From Ensifer sp. MPMI2T (lineage in GTDB: Bacteria; Pseudomonadota; Alphaproteobacteria; Rhizobiales; Rhizobiaceae): a stretch of DNA of 64,000 nt. Positions 1 through 7,334 of the stretch are shown piece after piece. The position numbers were made by a program, and so were the translations under genes. Location: NCBI RefSeq assembly GCF_004827385.1, contig NZ_SRXN01000009.1, positions 1 to 64,000 on the forward strand. Direction: 5' to 3'. The notes beneath the pieces were generated by a model. That model saw only the letters and a program-made list of their open reading frames with translations, had not been told where the DNA came from and ran no database searches. The first letter of the stretch is position 1. Every line of letters starts with the position of its first letter.

Positions 1-2
1 GC

Positions 3-395
3 GAACTGCCGATCTTCGGCGTCTGCCTCGGCCTTCAGGCGCTCGCCGAGGCCTATGGCGGCGACCTCAGGCAACTGGCGATCCCCATGCACGGCAAGCC
101 GTCGCGCATCCGCGTGCTGGAACCCGGCATCGTCTTCTCCGGCCTGGGCAAAGAGGTGACCGTTGGACGCTATCATTCGATCTTTGCCGATCCTTCCAGC
201 CTGCCGCGCGAGTTCATGATCACGGCAGAGAGCGAGGACGGCACGATCATGGGCATCGAGCACATGAAAGAGCCGGTGGCGGCGGTGCAGTTCCATCCGG
301 AATCGATCATGACGCTCGGCGGCGATGCCGGCATGCGGATGATCGAGAACGTGGTCGCGCATCTCGCCAAGCGGGCGAAGACCAAGGCCGCCTGA
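3..395 (+). CDS. trpE(G): Anthranilate synthase, glutamine amidotransferase (TrpG) domain, 3' end only
   Basis: The frame is open from the first base of the window, so the 5' part lies outside. It is the class I glutamine amidotransferase domain that releases ammonia from glutamine for anthranilate synthesis in tryptophan biosynthesis. Visible: the nucleophile Cys in GVCLGLQ, and the His-Glu of the triad in QFHPESIM near the C-terminus. In Sinorhizobium this domain is fused behind TrpE as trpE(G); the fusion itself cannot be seen here, so a separate trpG or another GATase remains possible. The next gene downstream, queF apart from a transporter, fits the known rhizobial order. A hairpin terminator follows. 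Confidence 0.85.
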   Translation, partial: ELPIFGVCLGLQALAEAYGGDLRQLAIPMHGKPSRIRVLEPGIVFSGLGKEVTVGRYHSIFADPSSLPREFMITAESEDGTIMGIEHMKEPVAAVQFHPESIMTLGGDAGMRMIENVVAHLAKRAKTKAA

Positions 396-440
396 CGGCG
401 TCTGAATTGGCGCTGACGCAAGTCTGCGCCTCACGGCCCT

Positions 441-469
441 TTGACAAGCCGTGCATTATGACCCATATG
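441..469 (+). promoter_or_regulatory. Sigma-70-type promoter upstream of the cation transporter gene
   Basis: TTGACA at 441-446 is followed after exactly 17 bases by CATATG at 464-469, a near-consensus housekeeping promoter. Predicted transcription would begin near 476, just before the hairpin at 481-508, so the new transcript would start with that hairpin. It is the only obvious promoter for the gene starting at 561. No experimental start is known to me. Confidence 0.55.
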
Positions 470-480
470 GTCTTCAGAAC

Positions 481-513
481 CCGCCTGCGCGAAAATTCGC
501 GCGGGCGGTTTTG
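481..513 (+). terminator. Rho-independent terminator after the TrpG domain gene
   Basis: A 13-base stem (481-493 with 496-508, one G-T wobble pair) with a two-base loop is followed by TTTT. It lies 86 bases after the stop codon at 393-395. Its position directly after the promoter at 441-469 is unusual. Confidence 0.65.
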
Positions 514-560
514 CGTTTGAATGGGCTTGCATTTGCAACTCGTTTGCATCTGCACGAGGA

Positions 561-1478
561 ATGAAGATGACCGCGTCTGGTAACGGAACGATCCTGAGGC
601 TGGCTTTTTGGGGGATGCCGCTTTCTGTCGGTGTCATGGGGCTGAAGATGCTCGCCTGGTGGGTGACCGGTTCGGTCGCTCTGCTTTCCGACGGGCTGGA
701 ATCCATCGTGAACGTGGTTGCCGCGGTGATCGCTTATGTGGTGATTGGCTATGCCGCCAAACCGGCGGACGCCGGCCATCCGTTCGGGCACCACAAGGCC
801 GAGTATTTCTCCGCGGTCATCGAAGGCGTGCTGATTGCCGTGGCGGCGCTTCTGATCATATGGGAAGCCGTACCGGAGATGATGGCGCCGGAGCTCTTGA
901 ACGCCCCCGCGCTCGGCCTTGCGATCAACTTTGCCGCCAGCGTCATCAATGCGATCTGGGCTTACGTGCTGATCCGAGCCGGTACCCGTTATCGCTCGCC
1001 GGCGCTGAGCGCAGACGGGCATCATATTCTCTCCGACGTCGTAACCTCGGCAGGCGTGCTCGTTGGCCTTCTTCTTGCCATTGCCACCGGTTACGCCATT
1101 CTCGATCCGCTGCTGGCAGTGATCGTCGCCGGCAACATCCTGTTCCAGGGCTGGAAGGTCATCTCGCGTTCGGTCGACGGCCTGATGGACAAGGCCGTGC
1201 CGGCGGAGGAGGAAGAGGCGATCAAGCAGGCAATCGCGGCAAATGCCGGCGGTTCTCTCGGCGTTCACGATTTGAAGACGCGACAGGCCGGTCCGGTGAT
1301 CTTCGTGGATTTCCACATGGTCGTACCCGAAGCGATGCCCGTCGGCGACGCCCATGACATTTGCGACCGGGTCGAGGACGCGATTCGCGTCGTTCATCCG
1401 GGCGCGAGAATAGCCATTCATGTCGAGCCGGAAGGCGAGAAGGCGCACGGCGTGCGCGTGAAGACCAGAGCGGGATGA
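561..1478 (+). CDS. Cation diffusion facilitator family transporter
   Basis: A 305-residue inner membrane protein of the CDF family, which exports divalent metals such as Zn, Fe, Mn or Co in exchange for protons. It has an N-terminal block of about six hydrophobic helices and a cytoplasmic C-terminal domain. Metal-site signatures are visible: SDGLESIVN in helix 2, the HPFGHHKAEYF loop, and the DGHHILSD stretch in helix 5. The start has GAGGA six bases upstream. The stop codon lies inside the left arm of a palindromic repeat (1467-1517), so the repeat supplies the last residues. The metal cannot be told from sequence alone. Confidence 0.9.
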   Translation: MKMTASGNGTILRLAFWGMPLSVGVMGLKMLAWWVTGSVALLSDGLESIVNVVAAVIAYVVIGYAAKPADAGHPFGHHKAEYFSAVIEGVLIAVAALLIIWEAVPEMMAPELLNAPALGLAINFAASVINAIWAYVLIRAGTRYRSPALSADGHHILSDVVTSAGVLVGLLLAIATGYAILDPLLAVIVAGNILFQGWKVISRSVDGLMDKAVPAEEEEAIKQAIAANAGGSLGVHDLKTRQAGPVIFVDFHMVVPEAMPVGDAHDICDRVEDAIRVVHPGARIAIHVEPEGEKAHGVRVKTRAG

Positions 1479-1578
1479 GGAAAAGTGTGTGCGGTTTTCC
1501 GCCCGCATCCCGCTCTTACTATTTAGAATCGATCACGGCCAGGATTTGGGTCGTACCGACTCAAATCCTCGTGATCTA
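1467..1578. repeat. Two-palindrome intergenic mosaic element, family 4
   Basis: First palindrome: arms 1467-1477 (AGAGCGGGATG) and 1506-1516 are perfect inverse complements. Second palindrome: arms about 1531-1552 and 1558-1576, imperfect, around GTACC. The total, about 110 bases with two hairpins, matches the design of the other mosaic elements in this window. From memory it resembles a dispersed repeat common in Rhizobiaceae. It overlaps the transporter stop codon and ends just before the queF ribosome binding site. Confidence 0.7.
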
Positions 1579-1594
1579 GTGGAGCAGTAAGGAA

Positions 1595-2059
1595 ATGACA
1601 AAAACGGACGTATCGGGACTTTCACAACTGGGCGCAAAGGTCGACCTGCCGCAAAGCCCGGATGAGGCGGTGCTGGAAAGGGTGCCGAGCGGCCATGCGG
1701 GCACGGACTTCGTCGTCCGCTTCACAGCACCGGAGTTCACCTCGCTTTGTCCGATGACGGGACAGCCGGATTTCGCACATATCGTCATCGACTATGTGCC
1801 GGATGGCTGGCTCGTGGAGTCGAAGTCGCTCAAGCTGTTCCTGCACTCCTTCCGCAACCATGGCGCTTTCCACGAGGATTGCACCATCGACATCGCCAAG
1901 AGACTGGTGTCGCTGCTTTCGCCGAAGTGGCTGAGGATCGGCGCCTATTGGTATCCGCGCGGCGGCATTCCGATCGACGTTTTTTGGCAGACCGGCAAGC
2001 CGCCGGAGGGCGTCTGGCTGCCGGACCAGGGTGTGCCGACCTATCGCGGTCGCGGGTGA
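1595..2059 (+). CDS. queF: NADPH-dependent 7-cyano-7-deazaguanine reductase (preQ0 reductase)
   Basis: This enzyme reduces the nitrile of preQ0 to the amine of preQ1 in queuosine tRNA modification. It is 154 residues long, the single-domain (unimodular) form. The catalytic Cys (about residue 52) and Asp (about 59) lie in [10 protein letters not shown]. The QueF signature follows in [18 protein letters not shown], and the substrate-binding His-Glu lies in NHGAFHED. A Shine-Dalgarno-like AAGGAA precedes the ATG. No other queuosine genes are in the window, so it stands alone between a mosaic element on each side. Confidence 0.95.
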   Translation: MTKTDVSGLSQLGAKVDLPQSPDEAVLERVPSGHAGTDFVVRFTAPEFTSLCPMTGQPDFAHIVIDYVPDGWLVESKSLKLFLHSFRNHGAFHEDCTIDIAKRLVSLLSPKWLRIGAYWYPRGGIPIDVFWQTGKPPEGVWLPDQGVPTYRGRG

Positions 2060-2062
2060 TTC

Positions 2063-2170
2063 CTAAAGCGCGTCGCATTCAATTGGAGCTATGCGACGCG
2101 CTTTAAGTCTTTGTTTGCATGCATTTCGTTGTCCCGATACCGCTGCACGCTTTCAGGCGACATGCATTAG
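2063..2170. repeat. Two-palindrome mosaic element, family 1 (RIME-like)
   Basis: The left palindrome (2064-2106) has TAAAGCGCGTCGCAT inverted at its far end. The right palindrome (about 2117-2168) carries GCATGC and GACATGCAT with a CCGCTGCAC core. It begins three bases after the queF stop and its right end contains the TAA stop of the convergent GNAT gene. Near-copies occur at 8050-8157, 52801-52909 and 54746-54851, and a half copy at 30687-30745. Confidence 0.85.
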
Positions 2171-2643
2171 AGGGACTTCGAAAGGCCGATCTTCTCCAGA
2201 TCGGTCTCCAGAACAGGGTCGAAAGCGACCTTCTTCCAAAGCTGTCGATATCCAAGGTTCTGATAGAGCCGAAGGGCACGCTCGTTTGCTGCGGCGACGT
2301 GGATCTGCGCCTGGGTGTATCCCCGCTCAGCGATTTGCGCTTCAAGCGCAGCTATCAGGGCCGAGCCGGCACCCCGTCCTTCAAAGGCGGGGGCTACCCA
2401 TATGTCGCTGATCGTATCGTCTTCGTGCTCGCAAGCACCGAGGCCGGCGGGTTCCCCAGCGATTTCGGCGATCAACACACGTGAACTAAGCTCCCTCAGG
2501 AATGGAAGGAACGGATTGCGGCGCTCGATCTTTGCTGCAACGCTCGCCGGCACAAGCGGCTTTATTCCCTTGCACCACGCGGATAGACCGATCTGAGCAA
2601 GAGCTTCCAGCTCGTGCGGCATGGCGGACCGGATTACCGGCAT
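2167..2643 (-). CDS. GNAT family N-acetyltransferase
   Basis: A 158-residue single-domain Gcn5-related acetyltransferase. The acetyl-CoA pyrophosphate loop is visible as EGRGAGSALI near residue 90, preceded by the usual DIWVAP strand and followed by ANERALRLYQNLGY, the canonical C-terminal motif. The substrate is unknown. The gene converges on queF and its TAA stop is contributed by the right end of the family 1 mosaic element, suggesting the insertion reset the C-terminus. It appears monocistronic. Confidence 0.85.
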   Translation of the reverse strand: MPVIRSAMPHELEALAQIGLSAWCKGIKPLVPASVAAKIERRNPFLPFLRELSSRVLIAEIAGEPAGLGACEHEDDTISDIWVAPAFEGRGAGSALIAALEAQIAERGYTQAQIHVAAANERALRLYQNLGYRQLWKKVAFDPVLETDLEKIGLSKSL

Positions 2644-2892
2644 TTCGGATTTCCCTCATAAAACGATTAGGGTCGGTTTGGCTGGAGCGCGAGCCACATG
2701 CCCTGCGCACCTTCATGACGCACTGATCTTATTGGCCTTTCGCGCGCTGTCCAAACGGTGTTTGCGCCTCCAACATTTACCATGGCGGCAGCGCCTAGCA
2801 TTCGAAGCCGGTGTTCGAGCGCCTGTTTGCATTGTCTTCGCCGTCGAGTCGCATTATCTGACTTTGAAGACATTTCATGAGGAGTCCGAAGA

Positions 2893-3480
2893 ATGCGGAA
2901 CGACGACGAACAGGAAGAAAAAAAGACCGAATTGCCGCTCGGCAAGGAAACGGAGGCGAACCTTTTCAAGTCGCGTTCGATTTTCATCTACGGGACGATC
3001 ACCCAGGAACTGGCGCAGAAGGTTTGCTCGCAGCTCGTGGCGCTCGCTTCCGCCAGTGATGACGATATCCGCATTTTCGTCAATTCTCCCGGCGGGCACG
3101 TCGAGTCCGGCGACAGCATTCACGACATGATCAAGTTCGTGAAGCCGAACGTCTGGACGATCGGCACCGGTTGGGTCGCCTCCGCCGGCGCTCTGATCTA
3201 TGTCGGTCCGCCGAAGGAACGGCGCCTTTGCCTGCCGAACACGCGCTTCCTGTTGCACCAACCGTCCGGCGGCACACGCGGCATGGCCTCGGATATCGAG
3301 ATCCAGGCACGAGAAATCCTCAAGATGAACGAGCGCCTGAACAAGATCTTCTCCGCAGCAACCGGTCAGCCGGTCGAGAAGATCGCCAAGGATACCGACC
3401 GCGACTACTGGCTCGGAGCGGAAGAAGCGAAGGAATACGGGCTCGTTTCGCGGATCATCACGTCGATCGCGGACATTTGA
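2893..3480 (+). CDS. clpP: ATP-dependent Clp protease proteolytic subunit paralogue (ClpP2-like)
   Basis: A 195-residue serine protease of the ClpP family, which forms barrel-shaped peptidase rings fed by ClpX or ClpA. The full triad is present: Ser97 in GWVASAGAL, His122 in FLLHQPSGG and Asp171 in DTDRDYWL. The N-terminus is charged and lacks the usual propeptide. No clpX, tig or lon gene is adjacent, so this is a solitary paralogue of the kind rhizobia carry in addition to the clpPX operon. AGGAG lies eight bases before the ATG. Confidence 0.92.
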   Translation: MRNDDEQEEKKTELPLGKETEANLFKSRSIFIYGTITQELAQKVCSQLVALASASDDDIRIFVNSPGGHVESGDSIHDMIKFVKPNVWTIGTGWVASAGALIYVGPPKERRLCLPNTRFLLHQPSGGTRGMASDIEIQAREILKMNERLNKIFSAATGQPVEKIAKDTDRDYWLGAEEAKEYGLVSRIITSIADI

Positions 3481-3540
3481 TATCGGCGGATCCGCATCGC
3501 CCCTTCGTCGGCCTGCCACGAGGCAGTGCTTCGATCCGAA

Positions 3541-3582
3541 AATTCCCTCTCCCCACCTGCGGGAGAGGGTTCGGGTGAGGCC
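3541..3582. repeat. Short G/C-run palindrome, family 3 (partial copy)
   Basis: CCCTCTCCCC and its inverse GGGAGAGGG flank a short loop, followed by GGGTGAGGCC. It shares the CTCTCCCC..GGGGAGAG core of the longer elements at 26314-26426 and 33160-33268. It lies in the clpP-leuA intergenic region upstream of the leu promoter. Confidence 0.7.
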
Positions 3583-3625
3583 ATTCAAGGCAGAAGCAAT
3601 CTTTGTGCCTTGCGCATCCGCTCCC

Positions 3626-3654
3626 TTGCCCCGCCGTGTCAAGCCGTGTATAGG
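3626..3654 (+). promoter_or_regulatory. Promoter of the leu leader / leuA transcript
   Basis: TTGCCC (3626-3631) and TATAGG (3649-3654) are separated by 17 bases. The predicted transcription start (about 3661-3663) coincides with the ATG of the leucine-rich leader ORF, so the leader mRNA would have little or no 5' untranslated region. The S. meliloti trpL leader transcript is reported to begin at its AUG in the same way. Confidence 0.55.
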
Positions 3655-3662
3655 CTTTCCCC

Positions 3663-3788
3663 ATGACACAGGCCAAGGCACACAAGATCGCAGCGATCTT
3701 CCCCGGACACGATGACAATCGTGCGCCGTCTCATGCCTTCGCCTCGCTTCTTCTTCTCGGCCTTATTCGCGGTTGCCGGGTTCGCTGA
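3663..3788 (+). CDS. Putative leucine attenuator leader peptide
   Basis: A 41-codon ORF starting ATGACACAG and ending TGA at 3786-3788. Codons 29-32 are four consecutive leucines (CTT CTT CTT CTC), followed by Gly, Leu and Ile. Runs of the regulated amino acid in a short ORF just upstream of its biosynthetic gene are the hallmark of transcription attenuation, and leuA starts 163 bases downstream. The following RNA has strong inverted repeats (GAGGAGC 3786-3792 with GCTCCTC near 3824-3832; CGCGGG with CCCGCG near 3870), but I see no clear U-run terminator. The true start may be internal; there is no good Shine-Dalgarno, consistent with a leaderless message. Confidence 0.55.
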   Translation: MTQAKAHKIAAIFPGHDDNRAPSHAFASLLLLGLIRGCRVR

Positions 3789-3951
3789 GGAGCGCCCGGC
3801 GGCCGAAAAGCCTAGCCGGCAGATGCTCCTCGAATCCCAAGAGAGCTGAAACAAAAAGGCGCGGGCCCCGCGGCGTTAGCGATCGAAATATCTCCGATGA
3901 TCGGCTATTGCATGTGGCAAGCCACGCCCCAGTGACGAAGAGAAGCTGCAC

Positions 3952-5661
3952 ATGATCCTGAAATCGCATTCCATCAAGACCGGCATGCCTGAGGCGGCGG
4001 CGAAATATCAGCCTTACCCGCAGATCGCGCTGATGGACCGGACCTGGCCGTCCAAGACCATCACGCAAGCGCCGATCTGGTGCTCTGTGGATCTGCGCGA
4101 CGGCAACCAGGCGCTGGTCGATCCGATGGGGCACGACCGCAAGGCACGCATGTTCCATCTGCTGGTCGACATGGGCTTCAAGGAAATCGAGATAGGCTTC
4201 CCGTCCGCCTCGCAGACCGACTTCGACTTCGCGCGCTGGTGCGTGGAGGAGGGCAATGTCCCCACCGACGTATCCTTGCAGGTCCTGGTGCAATGCCGGC
4301 CGGAACTGATCACCCGCACGTTCGAGGCACTCCGCGGTGCCCATCAACCGATCGTTCATTTCTATAACTCGACCAGCGAGTTGCAGCGCCGCGTGGTGTT
4401 CGGCAAGGACGTCGCCGGCATCAAGCAGATCGCGACCGATGCCGCCAAGATGATCACCGATATGGCGGCGAAGGCCGGCGGTGGCTATCGCTTCGAATAT
4501 TCGCCGGAAAGCTTCACGGGCACCGAGCTCGAAGTGGCGATGGAGATCTGCAACGCCGTTACTGAAATCGTCAGGCCGACGCCGGACAATAAGCTGATCA
4601 TCAATCTGCCCTCGACCGTCGAGATGGCGACACCGAACATCTATGCCGACCAGATCGAGTGGATGTGCCGCAATCTCGACAACCGCGAGAATCTGATTAT
4701 CTCGCTGCATCCGCACAACGACCGCGGCACGGGCATCGCCGCCACCGAGCTGGGCCTGATGGCAGGCGCCGACCGCGTCGAGGGAACGCTCTTCGGTAAT
4801 GGCGAGCGCACCGGCAACGTCGATGTGGTGACGCTGGCCTTGAATATGTTCACGCAGGGCGTCGATCCCAAGCTCGACTGCTCGGACATCGAGCGGATCA
4901 AGGAAGTCTACGAATATTCGAACCAGATGGTCATTCCCGAGCGCCATCCTTACGTCGGCGAACTCGTCTACACGGCTTTCTCCGGCTCGCACCAAGACGC
5001 GATCAACAAGGGCATGAAGGCGATCAAGCAGGCCAACAAGCCGCTCTGGGAAGTGCCGTACCTGCCGATCGATCCGCGCGACGTCGGCCGCAGCTACGAG
5101 GCGATCATCCGCATCAACTCCCAGTCCGGCAAGGGCGGCATCGCCTATATCCTGCAGGAAGACTACGGCATCAATCTGCCGCGCAACCTGCAGGTCGACT
5201 TCCGCGAGGATATCCAGCGCATCACCGACGAAGAGGGCAAGGAACTGCCGTCGAAGCGCATCCATGCCCGTTTCCTCGAGCGCTATGTTGAGCAGCCCCA
5301 CGCGCGGCTGAAATTCGTCGACCACCACACCTATCCGGTCGGCGAGCACAAGGGCGTGCGTGTCGTTGCCGCGGAAATCACCGACAGGGGTGAGGCCAAG
5401 CGGATCGAGGGCAAGGGCACGGGCCCGATCGACGGCTTCATCAATGCGCTGTCGATCTATCTCGGCATCGAGCTTTCGGTGGCCGACTATTCGGAGCACT
5501 CGCTGCAGCATGGTTCGAATGCCGCGGCCATTGCCTATGTCGAGGTCGAGCATCCCGGCGGCACGCTGTTCGGCGTGGGCATCAACACCAATATCGTCGC
5601 CGCCTCGCTGGAAGCGATTGTCTCGGCAGCCAACCGGGTGCTGGAGATGAAGGCGGTATAA
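3952..5661 (+). CDS. leuA: 2-isopropylmalate synthase
   Basis: First committed step of leucine biosynthesis: condensation of acetyl-CoA and 2-oxoisovalerate to 2-isopropylmalate. 569 residues, the longer LeuA class. The TIM-barrel active site shows DLRDGNQALVDP (about 46-57), HPHNDRGTG with the metal-binding HxH around residue 253, and NGERTGNVD. A C-terminal LeuA regulatory domain begins near residue 430, the usual site of leucine feedback. AAGAGAAG precedes the ATG. The long upstream region carries a leucine-rich leader ORF, so control by attenuation is likely. A bidirectional terminator follows. Confidence 0.96.
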   Translation: MILKSHSIKTGMPEAAAKYQPYPQIALMDRTWPSKTITQAPIWCSVDLRDGNQALVDPMGHDRKARMFHLLVDMGFKEIEIGFPSASQTDFDFARWCVEEGNVPTDVSLQVLVQCRPELITRTFEALRGAHQPIVHFYNSTSELQRRVVFGKDVAGIKQIATDAAKMITDMAAKAGGGYRFEYSPESFTGTELEVAMEICNAVTEIVRPTPDNKLIINLPSTVEMATPNIYADQIEWMCRNLDNRENLIISLHPHNDRGTGIAATELGLMAGADRVEGTLFGNGERTGNVDVVTLALNMFTQGVDPKLDCSDIERIKEVYEYSNQMVIPERHPYVGELVYTAFSGSHQDAINKGMKAIKQANKPLWEVPYLPIDPRDVGRSYEAIIRINSQSGKGGIAYILQEDYGINLPRNLQVDFREDIQRITDEEGKELPSKRIHARFLERYVEQPHARLKFVDHHTYPVGEHKGVRVVAAEITDRGEAKRIEGKGTGPIDGFINALSIYLGIELSVADYSEHSLQHGSNAAAIAYVEVEHPGGTLFGVGINTNIVAASLEAIVSAANRVLEMKAV

Positions 5662-5684
5662 GGACCCGCAACATCAGTCTGTGC

Positions 5685-5723
5685 AAAAAAGCCGCGCCGG
5701 TTCTTCGAACCGCGCGGCTTTTT
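5685..5723. terminator. Bidirectional terminator between leuA and the anti-sigma gene
   Basis: AAAAAGCCGCGC pairs with GCGCGGCTTTTT, with an inner GGTTC/GAACC stem, one bulge and a TTCG tetraloop. A-run and T-run on both sides allow it to end leuA on the plus strand and the sigma/anti-sigma operon on the minus strand. Confidence 0.85.
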
Positions 5724-5746
5724 CATTTTGCAAACCCGCGCAACAG

Positions 5747-6574
5747 TCAGATGCTCGCCGCCACGGCTTCTGCGAGCTCGCGCAGCCCGGCATCCGCGGA
5801 CGGGCCGACGACCACCAGGGATGCATCGCCTTTCTGCCAGGAGACCAGTCCGAGATTGTCGCGGATATCCTCGCGGAATTGATCCGTTTGCGGCTTGTCG
5901 CCACGCTTTAGGAAGCAGATCGCGTAGATATCGCCCTCGCGATCGCGGTAGACGAGCTGGCCGACCGGCTTGCCGTCAGCCACCAGCAGCCTTGCACCCT
6001 CGAAGGTGAGGCCCTTGCTTGCGAGATCCGGGATCTTGAAGCCGATGCCGACGCTGGAGGCGAGCCAGGTCTCGATCTTCGGCCCGTCCGACGCGGGCGC
6101 CTCGACAAGATGCTCCTTCTGCCGGGAATAGATGCGATGATAGTCGGCGATCTCATCGATCCACGGGCGCGCGGGGGCGGCGCTTTCAGGTTCGGCGACG
6201 TAATGCGCGCTGCCGGCGAGGTAACCCGCAGTGCCGCCGAGAAGCAATAGCGCCATGGCCGCGGCGAGCGCCCGCGGCCAAACGCGAACCGTCCGCGCCG
6301 GCAGGTTTGCCGTCGCGACGCGCTCGGATCTCGGATTGATGCCGGATCCCTGCTTGATCTGGCGCACCAGCGCCAGCGGCACCGGGTCATGGAGAAAGTC
6401 TTCGAAGGCCTTGTTGCCAAAGGCACTGCCGGCCTTCAGCTTATCGAGCATGACTTTGGCGTCCTCGTCACGGGCCAGCAAAGCGTCGAGTTCGGCTCTC
6501 TCGGCGTCGCCGAGTTCGCCGTCGATATAGGCGGACAACCGAACTTCAAGCGCTTGACCTGTCGTCTGCTGCAA
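5747..6574 (-). CDS. Anti-sigma factor (membrane-bound, ECF partner)
   Basis: A 275-residue protein directly behind an ECF sigma gene. Residues about 8-75 form a cytoplasmic anti-sigma domain (LSAYIDGELGDAERAELDAL), without the HxxxCxxC zinc motif. A single transmembrane helix follows near residues 103-123 (ALAAAMALLLLGGTAGYLAG), then a periplasmic domain of about 150 residues. The start is TTG with GGAGG nine bases upstream; the gap to the sigma stop is only three bases, implying coupled translation. The signal sensed is unknown. Confidence 0.85.
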   Translation of the reverse strand: MQQTTGQALEVRLSAYIDGELGDAERAELDALLARDEDAKVMLDKLKAGSAFGNKAFEDFLHDPVPLALVRQIKQGSGINPRSERVATANLPARTVRVWPRALAAAMALLLLGGTAGYLAGSAHYVAEPESAAPARPWIDEIADYHRIYSRQKEHLVEAPASDGPKIETWLASSVGIGFKIPDLASKGLTFEGARLLVADGKPVGQLVYRDREGDIYAICFLKRGDKPQTDQFREDIRDNLGLVSWQKGDASLVVVGPSADAGLRELAEAVAASI

Positions 6575-6577
6575 TGG

Positions 6578-7096
6578 TCAGGCCCTCCTTTCGGTATTCT
6601 CGGACAGCATGGTGGCGAGTCGCAGGCGGGCGGTGGACAGCCTGCTCATCACGGTGCCGATCGGAACGCCGAGGATATCTGCGGTCTCGCGGTAGCTGTG
6701 ACCTTCGACATTGATAAGCAGGAAGACGCTGGCAAGACCTTCTGGCATGGACAGGATCATCTTCTGCAGCTGGTTGGCATAGACCGCCTTTTCGGCGACA
6801 GCCTCCACACGCAACTCGCTCTGGTCGAATATATCGACGGCTCCGCCGCCGGCGCGGACCTTGCGCTTGCGGACCTCATCGACCCAGAGATTGCGTGTCA
6901 TGGCATAGACCCAGCTCTCCAGCCGGCCTTCCCCGTTCCATAAGTGGCTGCGTGCGATGGCCCGCTCGCAAGCCTCCTGAACGAGGTCATCGGCATCATT
7001 GGCGTTGCGCGTCAGCGTCAGCGCAAAGCGGCGCAACTTGGGCAGCAGGCCGACCAAATCCCGTCTGAAGTCTTTCGTCTCTGCCGCTGGGCGCAT
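6578..7096 (-). CDS. ECF-type RNA polymerase sigma factor
   Basis: About 172 residues with the two ECF domains: region 2 (DADDLVQEACERAIA, and the region 2.4-like WVYAMTRNLWVDE) and region 4 (SYRETADILGVPIGTVMSRL helix-turn-helix). An open frame extends to 7129, but the ATG at 7096 has GGAAGAG correctly spaced while the upstream one has none, so I chose 7096. It is co-transcribed with the anti-sigma gene. A 9-base inverted repeat with an EcfG-like GGAAC..GTT spacing lies 100 bases upstream and may be its own promoter. Confidence 0.88.
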   Translation of the reverse strand: MRPAAETKDFRRDLVGLLPKLRRFALTLTRNANDADDLVQEACERAIARSHLWNGEGRLESWVYAMTRNLWVDEVRKRKVRAGGGAVDIFDQSELRVEAVAEKAVYANQLQKMILSMPEGLASVFLLINVEGHSYRETADILGVPIGTVMSRLSTARLRLATMLSENTERRA

Positions 7097-7196
7097 TGCT
7101 CTTCCAATGAGACGTACCGGATCGGGCATCTATTCGCGGTGCGAAATGCACTACCCAATGATATGAAACATTTGATCCGAAGTCTGCAAGGGAAGA

Positions 7197-7228
7197 GCCG
7201 GAACGGAAACAGGTTTTTGCGTTCCGGC
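7197..7228 (-). promoter_or_regulatory. Inverted repeat / possible ECF promoter upstream of the sigma gene
   Basis: Arms GCCGGAACG (7197-7205) and CGTTCCGGC (7220-7228) are perfect inverse complements separated by 14 bases. Read on the minus strand, GGAAC is followed after 16 bases by GTT, close to the alphaproteobacterial ECF (EcfG/RpoE2-like) promoter pattern, with spacing about one base short. It could be an autoregulatory promoter or a repressor site. Confidence 0.4.
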
Positions 7229-7287
7229 ATGAGTTTCCCATTGCCTCGTGGCCGCAGCCTGCGGCGGAAAAGGCTATCCTGCCCGCC

Positions 7288-7333
7288 TACAGCGCCGCGC
7301 GTTTTATCAGACACGCAAAGGACGCTGCGGCTT
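7288..7333. repeat. Mosaic element, family 2 (partial, reversed)
   Basis: TACAGCGCCGCGCG then ACACGCAAAGGACGCTG match the second palindrome of the family 2 elements in reverse orientation; the AT-rich first palindrome is missing. It abuts the stop codon of the TPR gene. Confidence 0.65.
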
Positions 7334-7334
7334 G

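Noticed and set aside
2063..2170. Repeated palindromes considered as a CRISPR array
   Set aside because: Copies are dispersed tens of kilobases apart, not regularly spaced with unique spacers, and no cas genes are present.
3712..3849. Alternative 45-codon frame at 3712 with a signal-peptide-like run of Phe
   Set aside because: It overlaps the leucine-rich leader in another frame, has no Shine-Dalgarno and no recognised family; the Leu-run frame explains the region better.
3763..5553. Long open frame antisense to leuA, and similar long frames opposite other genes (14106-14954, 15051-17039, 26468-27319, 40823-42067, 43588-45030)
   Set aside because: Long antisense frames are expected at high GC; the translations show no family and lie opposite well-identified genes.
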